This document shows, one piece after another, positions 42,807 to 57,100 of a DNA stretch of 64,000 bases (positions are counted from its first letter, which is position 1; the number at the start of each line of letters is the position of its first letter). The DNA comes from Pocillopora verrucosa (lineage: Eukaryota; Cnidaria; Anthozoa; Scleractinia; Pocilloporidae): the NCBI RefSeq assembly GCF_036669915.1, contig NC_089318.1:25356238-25420237 (forward strand), written 5' to 3'. Under the pieces are notes generated by a model. The model was given only the letters and a program-made list of their open reading frames with translations, had not been told where the DNA came from and made no database searches. A program made the translations under genes and the position numbers.

Positions 42807-45800
42807 GATTTCATTTACAAGTTCAAGTTTACCGACTGTCAGCGTCAAAGTGCAAAGTCAGATTTAATCCGTTGTCCCAATCACCCGAGCTGGGAAGTTG
42901 ATCTTCATAAGGTTGCGCTTGATATAATGTTTCATGACGTAGATCCTGACTTATTGTTGTCGCACGAAGGCGTTAAGTATAAGGACGCCGACTCGAGTAT
43001 CCTCGGAAGTGGAGGCTTTGGAAAGGTATCTGTTTCTCCATTACATTGTACCGGTCTTTTTGTAACTGGTGTGAAATTTGCGTGTTAATGCAATTTATTA
43101 TGGTTTCGGTGGAAAGAAAGTTTAAAATTTAGAATCGAACTGATGTGGATGGAGGTAAACTTATTATCTTCTGTCTTTTTTGCGAATTTATCGTGATAAG
43201 GGCGAACAGGAAGGTAACAAATGCTCTGCTACGAACTTTCCTTTTTCCCATGAAACTAAGCGTCCGTTCTAAGACCTCGAGCTATTTTTTTCTCCACTCA
43301 TTCTCGGTTTGCTTTTATTTTGTTTTGTTTTTTTGCCGTTAGCTCCGCCCTGGCTCGCTAGTAGAAGACTCGTTGTTGATTTCCTCGCAGTTAAGAATTT
43401 TTTCGCAGTAAGAGACGGCCTTGATGAATTTTTCCATAGGGTTAGGGTTAGGCGACTACGAATGGTGTAACAGGCGTCTGCACCTGAAAGAGAGGCTATA
43501 AGGCCCCTTTATTGTATGGCAAGGTAGTCCTGAGCTGAATCCAAGCGTCCTGATTAGCTCTTACTTGGTCGGGATTTTGCCATACGGACCGTTTCCACGG
43601 AAACGATCATAAGCCATGCCTTTTTCGTCGCGAAAGCTGGGAAATTTAAAGTAAATAAGTTTGGCCCGAGTGCTATATAGTAAGCTACTTATTTACCTCG
43701 CTTGCTCGAGCTGCACTGGGGAATATTGGTCTTCGGTCAGTTTCGCACGGACCTCGTGCCAATATTCCTTAGTGGGACCCTCGCACTCGTTCAGTAAGAA
43801 GTTATTCCTCTATGGGTTTCTGGAAGCATGCCTAACAGACGGCAGTAGACTGCCATCAACCGGCCTTTAGTGAAACCCCCCAGGTAAGGATATACCTTCA
43901 AGCTCTCTCAGCAAGTATCGCAAGAAAAACTCAAACAGGAAATGTAAAACAAAGGCCAAAATTGTTGATATAGTCTTCTTATCTCTCAGGTCGTTCGCCG
44001 GGAATGCCGACGACAGGCAGTCGCCATCGAGTTCTACATTAAAAGTGATGAATCCGAACCCTTCAGGCATTACCGCGAGACGCGCAAGGAACTGAACAAG
44101 CTACGTCGTGTACGACAGCATCCTTTCCTTACCAACATCATCAGTGTGTCTTTGTGCCCCTTGTGCCTTCTGCTGGAACTAGCAGAACGCGGGGCTCTCA
44201 CCGAGATCTTATCCAGCCCAAAGTTGCTTGATCGTATTGTCCTCTTTCAGACTGCATATCAAGTTGCAGACGCACTGAGATTCCTTCATGGCATAGATGT
44301 CATCTATAGAGACTTAAAACCGGAAAACGTCCATGTTTGGTCCTTGGAGGAACACGCTGATCTTCACGTCAAGCTCATTGATTTTTGCACGGGGAACTTC
44401 GCGACTTCGACTGGTTTGTTTATGCGCTGGATCTCCCGGTAACCATGCACCTGAGATGTTGGAATCAGCAAATAAAGAGGAATACACCTTTCAAGTAGAC
44501 GTATATTCGTATGCGATCCTCCTTTACCGAATTATCACCCGCTTAATTCCGTTCATCGGACACGATTTAGGTGCAAAAATCAACGCGGCTGTAATTGCTG
44601 GAGAGTGTCCGCAGTGGAAACACGTTCCGGTAGCGACTTTCGGCTTTCCGACGCTTACCGAGCTTATGCTTTGATGCTGGTCGGGTAGGCCGACCAAGAG
44701 ACCGACGACCGCTAAAATAACCGAGCAAGTCTGTCATCCCACGTTCCAGTGTTTGATAGCCAAGTAGCTTATCCCCTCAGTCTGTGCGTCATGCTTGTCT
44801 CGTGCAAGATTCCCTTGATCTGTGGTTAGCTTGTGATGACCACACATGCAACCGAATTTTTGTCTACGATGGTCGCACACTCAGCATGAAGTTTTCTTTC
44901 TCAATTGAAACCTATCAAGAGCAGCGTCTCTTGTTTCAGATCCAGTACATGCATATTATGGCACCTTTCGTTTTAATCGCTGCCCGTGGAGAGTTTGCCT
45001 TGGTCAACGCTTACTACACTTGGAGTGAGTCGCGTTACAAGTACGTGGCATCCATGAGATTCGACCAACAAGTTAGCTGCGTCGCATCAAACGATGAGTA
45101 CGTGTATGTTGGACTTCACGAAAGAAATGTGCATTGTATCTTGGAAACAGATATGAAGAAGAGCTTCAGGAAACGTGCTTTTCACAGCTTCAATGTTGGA
45201 CGCCACCGAATACTGGTACTCACAGCAGCACAGGATAAGCTGTCCACGAGCCGATTCATTTACAGATAATTAACGAAACCAGGCGAAATGGAGGCTTTCG
45301 ACATCGACACCGTATGGTACGGTGGCCCTGAGGGACTGGAGAACAACCCACAAACGTAAATCTCCTTTCTAAAGGTTTCTCGTGACGAAAAAAGCGTTTT
45401 GTCTGTGTGCAGGTCCGTAATCAGCAAATGGGATTCAGAGAACAGGCAGAACCACTTCAGCGTTGATTGCACAGTGTTCTTAGGAGTCTCTCTGCGGAAT
45501 CCGAGTCACACAAAGATCACGATGACGCAGTTGCGTGTATTACCTACGTGGAGCCCACCACCCATCTATTTGGGTGGGCATTGCGAATGGCCACATAATG
45601 ATATTTGATCCGGAAACAGAACATCTACTCACTTGGTTTCATCCTTTTGATGAAACGCGTAGTCTGACCGTTATCAATTCTCCTGGTCCCTGCGGCACTG
45701 AGCAAGGATACGTCATAAGTACCGGGAAAGGATTAAGACCGGACGGATTAGGCCCGGTATGCGAACTTTCGGCGGAACGTGTGACATAAATCCCGAGGGA

Positions 45801-46097
45801 AGATACAAATCGTAAAGTGAGTTAACCGGTACGAAAGAAGATTCACAGAAGAAATTCAACAGGAAGAAAACCCAGGACTCCTACTCCGCCCATAGACGAG
45901 CAGGAAAACGATACCGTAGACGCAAACCCTACTTTGCGGTCGAAATGTTCCATGATGATGTGAGAACTGTTGTCCAAGAATGGCTTCGCAAGAGTAGAAG
46001 CCAAAAGCGGCCGAGGACGCTTTTCTTGCAGCCACAGTACCAAAGCAAAAAGTAGTGATCAGCCCTTGCAGAATGGCGATGAAAGTAATCAACAGTG

Positions 46098-47625
46098 AAA
46101 GTTAGAGAGAGTTCATTGTCATGGTCTCATGCTTTGAAGATCAGGTAAAAATACCCTGAAGAGACTGGCTAGCATATGACGGGTGTCGGGGCAAGCGCGT
46201 TAGCTCGACCATTTAAACCAGAGTGGTTTCTGATTCTTATTTCCATTCATTGCGTGGAATAAAATAATAGAGAACTGCTGGCTTGGCCAGTTTTCGATAA
46301 ATACAGTCTTTCCAACTTTGGGTCTCAGGGTCTGTCTTCTTTCCATCAGCTAAGGCGGAAGTGAGAGAGGGAGACAGGTCAGAAGTGGGAAGAATAGAAA
46401 GCATAAAACCGTCTCATCTGTTTTGGTGTAAAGAAAATTCAATTGAGGTGCCTTGATGTTGCTTGTGTACAATGTGGGCCAAATCCTATGTAATAGGAGG
46501 TCGAGGCTTTTTCTCCTTCTCCCGGCTTCCTAACCGACCCTTTTCCCTCCTTCCTCTTTTTTTCCTACTTTCCCCTTTATTTGGTTACAGTTAAAGTCTA
46601 ATATGCATTAAAATCTCTGTATGACCACTTTAAAGCAAGCAACGCCTCACAGACCTCATTGCACTGGATACACCTCAGACACGAGTGCAACTTTGAAACT
46701 GTTGAATTATGCAATTCTTATTAATAGCCTGTTAGTGGAGTATTTTGCATATGGTTGGGTGAGAACAGAGTAAAACAGAAGATAGACAGCCAGCATTTCA
46801 CTTCCTTACACTAAATAATACCATAAAGCGTTAATCTCGTACTCGTGATTATTCATCTCAAAGACTTTCGAAGCTCTTTTTCCGACCGCGCGTAACCTTT
46901 GTCGTGGAAACTTTCATACAAGTTAACTCTCTTTACTCGAATTGCGTTTCCTGACAAGTCAAAGCGAAAAATTATGTGGCCCGAAACACTGAAAGACTCT
47001 GGGACTTTTTTGTATTGTTGTTGTGATGGGAGGGCAGGGAGCTTCATAGTTTGGTCCCCTTCAGGTTTCGCTAGTTAAGGGTCGTTTAGGTACATTTCCC
47101 AACTACAGTGCTTTGTATCTCAAAAAAAAATTATGATGAAACGGTTTCTTCACGGCCATTGGCGTCTTCGCAGAACAGGAGTTAAAATCAAATGTTTTGA
47201 GGGATCACAAATCTTCTTTTTGAGATGAACCCATAAAACAATTAAATGCCGTTGAAACCGAGAATATTCTTTGTATTTCCAATGCCCTATCAACAAAATT
47301 GTACCAAAAGCCGGAATTTCACAAAAAGAAGGCATAGAATTTTGTAATCGATGAATATCGTGATCGGGAAAGAGGTAACTGTTGAGAATATTTGATCAAA
47401 AATTCCACTCAAAACTAGTTTTTGTATTTCTAGGAGTTCACCGGAATATTCCGTGGTTATAAGTCAGTAGACACACATTTAATCAGGGAGGTTCTCGCGT
47501 TAATATTACTTTAAATGTAATTCTTCATGAATTTCTGTTTCTAGCGCGCGCTTAAAAGAAAAAGCTGCTATTATGACGCACTCTGATCATAAAACAGACT
47601 CGGGGAAAACATTACAAAGGCCAAA
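46098..47625. other. Spacer and presumed promoter of kinase copy 3
   Basis: No gene was seen. It aligns with 20540-21994, with about 75 extra bases near 46420-46490 and small substitutions. The conserved pyrimidine-rich part lies at about 46505-46575. Confidence 0.5.
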
Positions 47626-48117
47626 ATGGTTTTTGTAACGTCTTGGATAAGTTTTTTTACATTTGCATGTTTCAGGGACTATTTTTGGCAGAGGTCAGAA
47701 ACTGAATGCAAAGAAAGGTAGGTCTTTAATCATTAAGTTCAATTTCGATAAAAGTTTTAAGTTTGTAAATAAACAACGGAAAACTTTTACAAACCGATTG
47801 TGCGGCTTGATTTATCAAACTATTAAATTGCTTCACTAGCTACCCGACATTAATGTGAACATTCAAGATTTTAAGTTTAAAATATGTGTTTGAGGCAGGC
47901 TCAAGGTATTTAACATCTTAATGCACTAAATAAATGGAAAGAACAAGGCTTTATTTTTGCAAAACTTGTGTTGCGACCAAGTATTAATGGTAGTCGTCAT
48001 TGTGACGCTAACATTTCCTTTTCTCAGTTTTGAAGAGGAAGCCCGCAAGAAAGATGGAGAACAGAAAAGACAGGTATTCTGATTTCTCTGTAATGCCGTG
48101 TCAACGTAGCAGATTGC

Positions 48118-48149
<32 letters not shown>

Positions 48150-51100
48150 TTTTTTTTTTTTTTAAAGCTGATGATGAGGAAGGATTACATGCTAACAACT
48201 AAACTGCGTAGAGCGGGCCCGGCATAATTATCGAAAACTCCAAACCCCAACAAAACAAAATTTAAAAGTTTCATCAGAACTATTTATTTGGGTCATATTC
48301 AATTTCAGAGGTACTAATGCAAAAAGATTTCCTTTAATTGTATTTTTCAAAGAAGAAAATAAACTATGAAAATAGTCAAGAGAAGATAAGAATCACACCA
48401 TGATGGGAAAAAAAAAAATCGAAGCAAGTTTTAGTTTACTTTTTTTTCAGTTGTCAAGGTTTCAACAACGCCCATTATAAAAAGGAGAGAACATTTCTGA
48501 AAGTAAAACACGTAATAAATAACAAGTACATGATTCCGTTTCTCTCCTGACAAATTAGAGCTGCAACGTTAATTCAACGGGTTCGAAGCCTATATGGTTG
48601 ACTTTGCAGCTCTAATATTTCAGACTCTTTGAAAATCTAATCAATCTTTGTCCAAAATACCACAAATGAAAAAATTTTGAATAATAAAACCTTTGTTTCA
48701 CTCACCTACCGAAACGGCGCAGCAGTGTTTTTAAAAGCTGCTAACTTGTCAACTAGTGTCATATGCTTTAAACATTTTTAAATGGAATATCTTCCTTGAG
48801 GAAATTAAGATGTAGTTTACTTGTAACTTTCTAAATTTTACTTTGTAGAAAGCGGAAAGTAGCGGATTGGTATAAAGGTAGCCATTAGGGGGGAGTGATT
48901 TTCCGTCTCTGTCTTTTCTTTGAGGGGCTATTGGAGAATATTTTCCATTTTTGAAATTCCATTACAGCATTGCAGCATGCAAAACAAAAATTTATATTCA
49001 CAGAAAACTTTTAAACTAAACTGAGCAAGCAGCGTAACATATTGATTAATTGCTTCAGATTACTCAATTTAATTTCTTGAAGTGAAATAAAGCTGTCAGG
49101 GACTGTCTATTTGCTCGAGTTGTCACACATCTTGTTACACCCTCCTTCAGTCGGGTTTTTGAATCGGCTGTTTAGACGCACTCAAGTTACCAAAACGTTG
49201 TGAAAAGGTTGCCGTCATAAGGAGGTGGGCGTTGGGAGGTGGATGTTACTCTTAAGAGAAAGACATTGTTGGAATGTGGCGTTTGATAAAAGTTAATCGT
49301 TGTTGAGAAAGTTCCCGTTGTAGGGAGAAGACCGTTTTCAAAACGTTGGCCGCAGCAGTTCCACAGAAAAAAATTGACCGTTGATATCAACATCAACAGA
49401 ATATGAAGTTTTTAAGATGATGAAACTGGAAGTTTATGCGATGATCAGGGATATTTTGGATGCTGATATTAACTATTAGTATCAAAATGTTTGTCCTCTT
49501 TGCAGAATGAATGCGCCTTCATAATTCAACGGGCTTGGCGTCGACTAATATCAAAAAGACTTGAATTTCAGGTAATTTGATATAGTAATGACAGTATAAT
49601 AACTGTTATACATGGTAAATTAAATCATTTTGTTTTATGGAGCGATTTTAGTTGTATAAAATGATGGGATTATTTTAAAATAAAACGGGAAGGGGGTTCC
49701 AAAGGTTAGCATTAAAACATTTATTTCAAGATGTTTACAATGAGTTCGCCTTAAAGGAAATCCAAATCGAGAGTGGAATATTTCACTCCATGTACACTGG
49801 GCTTCAACTTTCCAACTCTTCAAAGGTGCTTATGGTGACATCTTATTACAATCACAATGAAAACAAATAGATTAGAAAAAACAAAACAAAACAAACAAAC
49901 AAACAAACGTGATGCTTGTGAAAAACATCCTAACCGAGCCTGAACCAGCAATATGTCATTGTGAGGGGGTGGCTGTTGTAAAAAAGAGGCAGTTCATGGG
50001 AAGGTGTCCTGTGTACAGAGGGGAACCTTTGAGAAGGTGGTCATTTCTAGGAAGGCAGCCGGTGTACGGAGGTGACCGTTGTAGGTGGATGACTGCAGAA
50101 GAGACTTTTCGTAGACAGTAGACCTCTATTATGTAATTCAACATGGCATGACGACTTTAAGATGCTGATATTCTATGCTGACATTATCAAAATTGTTGTT
50201 TACTTTGCAGAATAAATGTGCCGTTAAGATTCAAAAGGCGTCACGTCTTATGAATCTTAAATGCAAGTTTCACTATTAAAACTTTCTCGGCGATTTTAGT
50301 CGTAGTCTGCTCCAACAAGATGAGATTCTTTCTAAAAAGCATTATTTGTTCCCTTTCGACTCCATGGCCTTATCAGGGAAATGGATTCACAATTATCATC
50401 AGTATATAACTACTTAACAGTTTGTAATTACTGCTTTTCTCCTGACAGAACAAGGCTGTCAAATTAATACAGAGAGCTTGGAGAAAGCATCGAAGAACGA
50501 GGAGGGTAATAATTTTTAGCCATAATATTCTGTATTTTTCATATTTTATCTGTAGTCCGTGTTCAACTTCTACATTTTTAATCCTCCACATAGACCAAAA
50601 AAATTGACTGTAAGGGGAGAGAATTTTTTTGTCTTTGAAAACACATCTTGTTGCCCCCTGTCAGTCGGGTTTTTGAATCGGCTGTTTGGACGCACTCAAG
50701 TTACCGAAACGTTGTGAAAAGGTTGCCGTCATAAGGAGGTGGGTGTTGTGAGGTGGTTGTTGTTCTTGAGACGAGGGCATTGTTGGCATGTGGCGTTTGT
50801 TGAAAGTTAATCAATGTTGAGAAAGTTCCCGTTGTAAGGGGAAGACCATTTTCAAAACGTTGGGCGCAGCGGTTCCACAGAAAAAAATAGACCTTTGATA
50901 TCAACATGAACAGAATATGAAGTTTTTAAGATGATGACACTGGAAGTTTATGCGATGATCATTAATATTTTAGTTGCTTATATTAACTGTTGATATCATA
51001 ATGTTTGTTCTCTTTGCAGAATAAATGCGCGTTCATAATTCAACGGGCTTGGCGTCGACTAAAGTTAAAAAGACTTGAATTTCAGGTAATTTGATATAGT

Positions 51101-54100
51101 AATAACAGTATAATCGCAGTTATACATGGTAAATTCAATCATTTAATTTTATGGAGCGATTTCAGTTGTATAAAATGGTGGGATTATTTTAAAATAAAAA
51201 GGCAGGGGGGTTCCAAAAGTTAACATCAAAAATTTTCTTTCAAGTAGTTTACAATGAATTCGCTTTTTTAAAGGAAATCCAAATCGAGAGTGGGATATTT
51301 CACTCCATGTACACTGGGCTTCAACTTTACAACTCTTCAAACGTGCTTATGGTGACATCTCATCACAATCACAATGAAAATAAATAGATTAGAAAAAACT
51401 AAACAAAACGAACAAACAAACAAACAAACAGTGCTGCTTGTGAAAAACATCGTAATCGAGACTAAACCAGCAAGGTACAGAAGTTAAATCATATTTCATA
51501 GCCTCCCTTAATTAAGTATTGTAGACATTTCATCCACTCTTTAGTGATATAAAGCCGACAAGGTTCCCAGTTAAAAATATTTTTCTAAATTGGGCCTTGA
51601 CAAAAGAAGAGTGTCGTTGCAGTTGGGACACGCTTTAGTTGCTGTGTCATTGTGAGGGGGTGGCTGTTGTAAGAAATAGGCGGTTCATGGGAAGGTGTTC
51701 TGTGTAGAGAAGTGGCCCTTCTGAGGAGGTGGTCATCTCTAGGAAGGCAGCCAGTGTACTGAGGTGACCGTTGTAGGCGGATGACTGCAGAAGAGACTTT
51801 TGGTAAAAAGTAGACCTCTATTATGTACTCCAACATGGCGTGACGACTTTAAGATGCTGATATTCTATACTGACATTATGAAAATTGTTGTTTACTTTGC
51901 AGAATAAATGTGCCGTTTAGATTCAAAAGGCGTCACGTCTATTAAATCTTAACTGCAAGTTTCATTATTTTACTTTCTCGGCGATTTTAGTTGCAATCCG
52001 ATCCAACAAGATGAGATTCTTTCTAAAAGGCATTATTTGTTCCCTTTCGACTCCATGGCCTTATCAGGGAAATGGATTCACAATTATCATCAGTATAAAA
52101 TTACTTATCGGTTTATAATTACTGTTTTCCTCCTGACAGATTGAGACCGTCAAATTAATACAGAGAGCTTGGAGAAAGCATCGAAGAACGAGGAGGGTAA
52201 TAATTTTTAGCCATAACATGTATTTCTCATCCTTTATCTGTAGTCCGTGTTCAACTTCTACATTTTTAATCCTCCACATAGACCAAAAATATTAACTATA
52301 AGGGGAGAGAATTTTTTGTAAACACATCTTGTTACACCCCCCGTCAGTCGGGTTTTTGAATCGGCTGTTTGGACGCACTCAAGTTGCCGAAACGTTGTGA
52401 AAAGGTTGCCGTCATAAGGAGGTGGGCGTTGTGAGGTGGATGTTGCTCTTGAGACGAGGGCATTGTTAGAATGTGGCGTTTGTTAAAAGTTAATTGTTGT
52501 TGAGGAAGTTCCCCTTGTGGGGAGAAGACCATTTTCAAAACGTTGGCCGCAGCGGTTCCATAGAAAAAAACAGACCTTTGATATCTACATCAACAGAAAT
52601 ATGAAGTTTTTAAGATGATGACACTGGAAGTTTATGCGATGATCATGGATATTTTAGTTGCTCATATTAACTGTTGATATCATAATGTTTGTTCTCTTTG
52701 CAGAATGAATGCGCGTCCATAATTCAACGGGCTTGGCGTCGACTAAAGTTAAGAAGACTTGAATTTCAGGTAGTTTGTTATAGTAATAACAGTATGATCA
52801 CAGTCAAACTTTTTGTTTACTTTGCAGAATAAATGTGCCGTTAAGATTCAAAAGGCGTCACGTCTTTTTCATCTTCATTGAATATACATTTATACTGCAA
52901 ATTTGCCGCCATAAATTGAAAAGATTAAAATGAGAAGAGCTCAAACTCAAGGTACTAGGAGATAATAATAGCGGTTGGTACAGTGTTAGATGGCAAGTTT
53001 TATCATTTAACTTTCTCGGCGATTTTAGTTGTAGTCTGATCCAACAAGATGAGATTCTTTCTAAAAGGCATTATTTGTTCCCGTTCGACTCCATGGCCTT
53101 ATCAGGGAAATGGATTCACAATTATCATCAGCATATAATTACTTATCAGTGTATAATTACTGCTTTTCTCCTGACAGAACAAGGCTGTCAAATTGATACA
53201 GAGAGCTTGGAGAAAGCATCGAAGAACGAGGAGGGTAATAATTTTTAGCCATAGTTTTCTATATTTTTCATATTTTATCTGTAGTCCGTGTTCAACTTCT
53301 ACATTTTTAATCCTCCACATAGACCAAGAAAATTGACTGCAAGGGGAGAGAATTTTTTGCCTTTGAAAACACATCTTGTTACACCCCCCATCAGTCGGGT
53401 TTTTGAATCGGCTGTTTAGACGCACTCAAGTTACCGAAACGTCGTGAAAAGGTTGCCGTCATAAGGAGGTGGGCGTTGTGAGGTGGTTGTTGTTCTTGAC
53501 ACGAGGGCATTGTTAGAATGTGGCGTTTGTTAAAAGTTAATCGTTGTTGAGAAAGTTCCCGTTATAAGGAGAAAACGTTGGCCGCAGCGGTTCCACAGGA
53601 AAAAATAGACCTTTGATATCTACATAAACAGAATATGAAGTTTTAAGATGATGAAACTGGGAATTTTAGGCAATAATCACGGATATTTTAGATGCTCAAT
53701 TTAACTATGGATATCATAATATTTGTCCTCTTTGCAGAATGAATGCGCGTCCATAATTCAACGGGCTTGGCGTCGACTAAAATTAAAAAGACTTGAACTT
53801 CAGGTAATTTGATGTAGTAATGACAGTATGATCACAGCTATACATGGTTAAATTCAATCATTTAATTTTATGGAGCGATTTCATTTGAAAAAATGGCGGG
53901 GTTATTTTAAAATAAAAAGGGAAGGGGGGACCAAAAGTTAACATCAAAAATTTTCTTTCAAGTAGTTTACAGTGAATTCGCTTTTTTAAAGGAAATCCAA
54001 ATCGAGAGTGAGATATTTCACTCCATGTACACTAAGCTTCAACTTTCCAACTCTTCAAACGTGCTTATGGTGACATCTTATTACAAACACAATGAAAATA

Positions 54101-57100
54101 AATAGATTAGAAAAAACAAAACAAAACAAAACAAACTAACAAACAAAGAAACAGTGATGCTTGTGGAAAACATCCTAACCGAGACTGAACCAGCAAGGTA
54201 CAGAGGTTAAATCATTTTTCATAGCGTCCCTTAATTAGGTATTGTAAACATTTCATCCACTCTTTAGTGATATAAAGCTGACAGGGTTCTCAGCAACAAA
54301 TATTTTTCTAAATCGGGCCTTGAGGAAAGAAGAGTCTCGTTGCAGTTGGGACGCGCTTTAGTTGCTGTCATTGTGAGGGGGTGGCTGTTGTAAGAAAGAG
54401 GCGGTTCATGGGAAGGTGTCCTGTGTAGAGAGATGGCCCTTCTGAGGAGGTGGTCATTTCTAGGAAGGTAGCCGGTGTACGGAGGTGACCGTTGTAAACG
54501 GATGACTGCAGAAGAGGCTTTTCGTAGAAAGTAGAGCTCTATTATGTAATTCAACATGGCGTGACGACTTTAAGACGCTGATATTTTATGCTGACATTAT
54601 CAAAATTGTTGTTTACTCGGCAGAATAAATGTGCCGTTAAGATTCAAAAGGCGTCACGTCTTTTAAATCTTAACTGCAAGTTTCATTATTTTTAAAACTT
54701 TCTCGGCGATTTTAGTTGTAGTCTGATCCAACAAGATGAGATTCTTTCTAAAAGGCACTATTTGTTTCCTTTCGACTCTATGGCCTTATCAGCGAAATGG
54801 ATAAATTTCCAGGACTACCTTGTCGGCACTAATCACTTTAAGTCTTTCTTTTTTGATCCCGTCGTTCCATCCGAGGTGGACTTGGAAATCTTGGCTATAC
54901 CCAGTAATAAAGTATATGGCCTATATTCTTGCCCGGTTCATCTTCTAAAATCTGGGCGCCATATCCTTTCTCCACTCTTAGCTGCCATGATGAATAAGTC
55001 TATCTCAACGGGTATTTATCCCCATCTTTTGAAGCATGCCAAAGTAATTCCTATCTACAAATCGGGAGACGAAACTGATCCATGTAATTACCGCCCAATT
55101 TCCCTCCTTTCTGTCTTCAATCGATTATTTGAGAAATTGATGGCTAAACGTCTTAAATCACATTGCGAAAAAAACGGTATCTTTTTTACTTCTCAATATG
55201 GATTTAGAGACAAGTGTTCAACCCAACATGCAATTTTAGATATCTTAAGCAAAATTCAAACTAATATTGATGCAAAGTTATTCTCTTGTGGTATTTTTAT
55301 TGACCTAAAAAAGGCTTTTGATACGGTGGATCACTCAATCTTACTGCACAAATTATATCATTATGGAGTCAGAGGAATAATTAATAACTGGTTCTCTTCG
55401 TACTTGTTGAACAGGAACCAGTCGACTCAAATTGGTTCAACCGTGTCGAATATAGAAGAGATAGTTTGTGGTGTCCCTCAAGGGTCTGTACTTGGCCCCC
55501 TTCTCTTTTTGATTTATGTTAACGACATTTACCGTTGCTCCCAGATTTTTGAGTTTTACCTATTTGCTGACGATACTAACTTGCTTTATTCAAACAAAGA
55601 TCTTAAGGATCTTGAAAAAGTTGTTAATGATGAACTCGCAAAAGTGGGTGACTGGTTGGACGCAAACAAACTTTCTCTTAACACTAGTAAATCTAACTTT
55701 GTTATTTTCCATCCTTACCAACGCAAATTGGACTACATAGTTCACTTGAAAATTTATAATAACGATCTTAAAAAAAGTGTATCTCTAGAACAAAAAACTT
55801 TTGTGAAATATCTAGGAATTCTGATAGATAATAACCTCTCTTGGAAGTATCATATTGATTATATCTCATCTAAAGTTAGTAAAGGAATTGGTATAATTGC
55901 CAGGTTAAGACATCTTGTCCCATTTGCCACACTTCTTAACATCTACCGCTCCTTAATTGAACCCTATATCTCTTATGGTCTTATTGCCTGGGGACAAGCT
56001 GCTAACACTCATTTAAATAAGGTTCTCATTTTACAAAAACGTGCTCTACGACTAATGTATTTTGCGGATAGCAAATCTCATAGTGCCCCGCTATTTGTTA
56101 ACTCCAGAATCTTACCAATAACTATGCTCTATTCTCATTTGGTTTCCTCTTTGATGCATGACATTGATAATCACCGTGCCCCGTCTAATATTTCTATGCT
56201 CTTTATCCACTCCGAGCAGGTTCATCACCATTTCACAAGATTCTCAGCAACGGCTAATCTGTACGTTAAAGCGTCTAGAACTAACCAACTTTTATTTTCT
56301 TTTGCTAGAATAGGTGTAAGATTGTGGAATAGCATCCCAAAAGAACTTCGTATTAAAAACAGAACCCCGTTTAAGCGTGAACTTAAAAATCGCCTGTTAA
56401 AACTTTTGGAAAATGAGGAGATGAATGTTGATATACGCTGCTCAGAAATTTGTAAATATCTCTTGATAAAGTAACTCTTCGTTTAAGTCTTGTTTCAATT
56501 GTATTATATATCTTGATAACTTTGCAATTGATTATTTAATTATTCAACGGACTTAATTTTATTTTATTTTATTTAACAATTGTATTTTTATTAATGATTA
56601 TCTTTGTTTAATTGTATCGGTATGTGATCCTTAGCAGAGACAGCACTTGTTTTAGAAGGGTGGCCCGCCTAGAATAGCTTGCTAATTGCGGGTCACCTAG
56701 GACTGTGATAATATTGTATTGCTAACAAATAAAATTGAATTGAATTGAATTGAATTGAATGGATTCACAATTATCATCAGTATATAATTACTTATCAGTA
56801 TATAATTAATGCTTTTCTCCTGACAGATCGAGGCCGTCAAATTAATTCAGAAAGCTTGGAGAAAGCATCGAAGAACGAGGAGGGTAATAATTTTTAGCCA
56901 TAGTATTCTGTATTTTTCATATTTTATCTGTAGTCCGTGTTCAACTTCTACATTCTTAATGACAAAGACCAAAAAAATTGACTGTAAGGGGAGAGAAATT
57001 TTTTGTCTTTGAAAAAATTACTAGTGCTTATTTATTCCAGATTGGACAGGAAAAAATAAATGATTTTATTACTAAAAAATGACAAACGTGAATTGAGATC

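Larger units (their letters stand above)
40799..45789 (+). pseudogene. LRRK/Roco-like pseudogene, copy 2
   Basis: The parts correspond to those in unit 1: COR-B exon 40799-41309, glycine-loop exon 42822-43025, kinase exon 43990-44674, and WD40-like parts 44784-45269 and 45535-45789. It shares the TGA in the kinase C-lobe and the WD40 frameshifts. In addition, two bases are missing near 44414 (TTTGTTTATGCG against TTTGATTTCATGCG), shifting the frame before the APE motif. VAIE and DFC are shared too. Confidence 0.7.
21995..47625. repeat. Tandem segmental duplication, complete unit (about 25.6 kb)
   Basis: The distance between the start codons of kinase copies 2 and 3 is 25,631 bases. The content (kinase gene, unknown ORF, CHAT fragment, LRRK relic, LINEs) repeats in order in unit 1 (ending at 21994), and the kinase gene repeats in unit 3. 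Offsets between units 1 and 2 stay near 25,558 bases over 14.6-20.2 kb. The choice of unit border is arbitrary. Confidence 0.85.
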
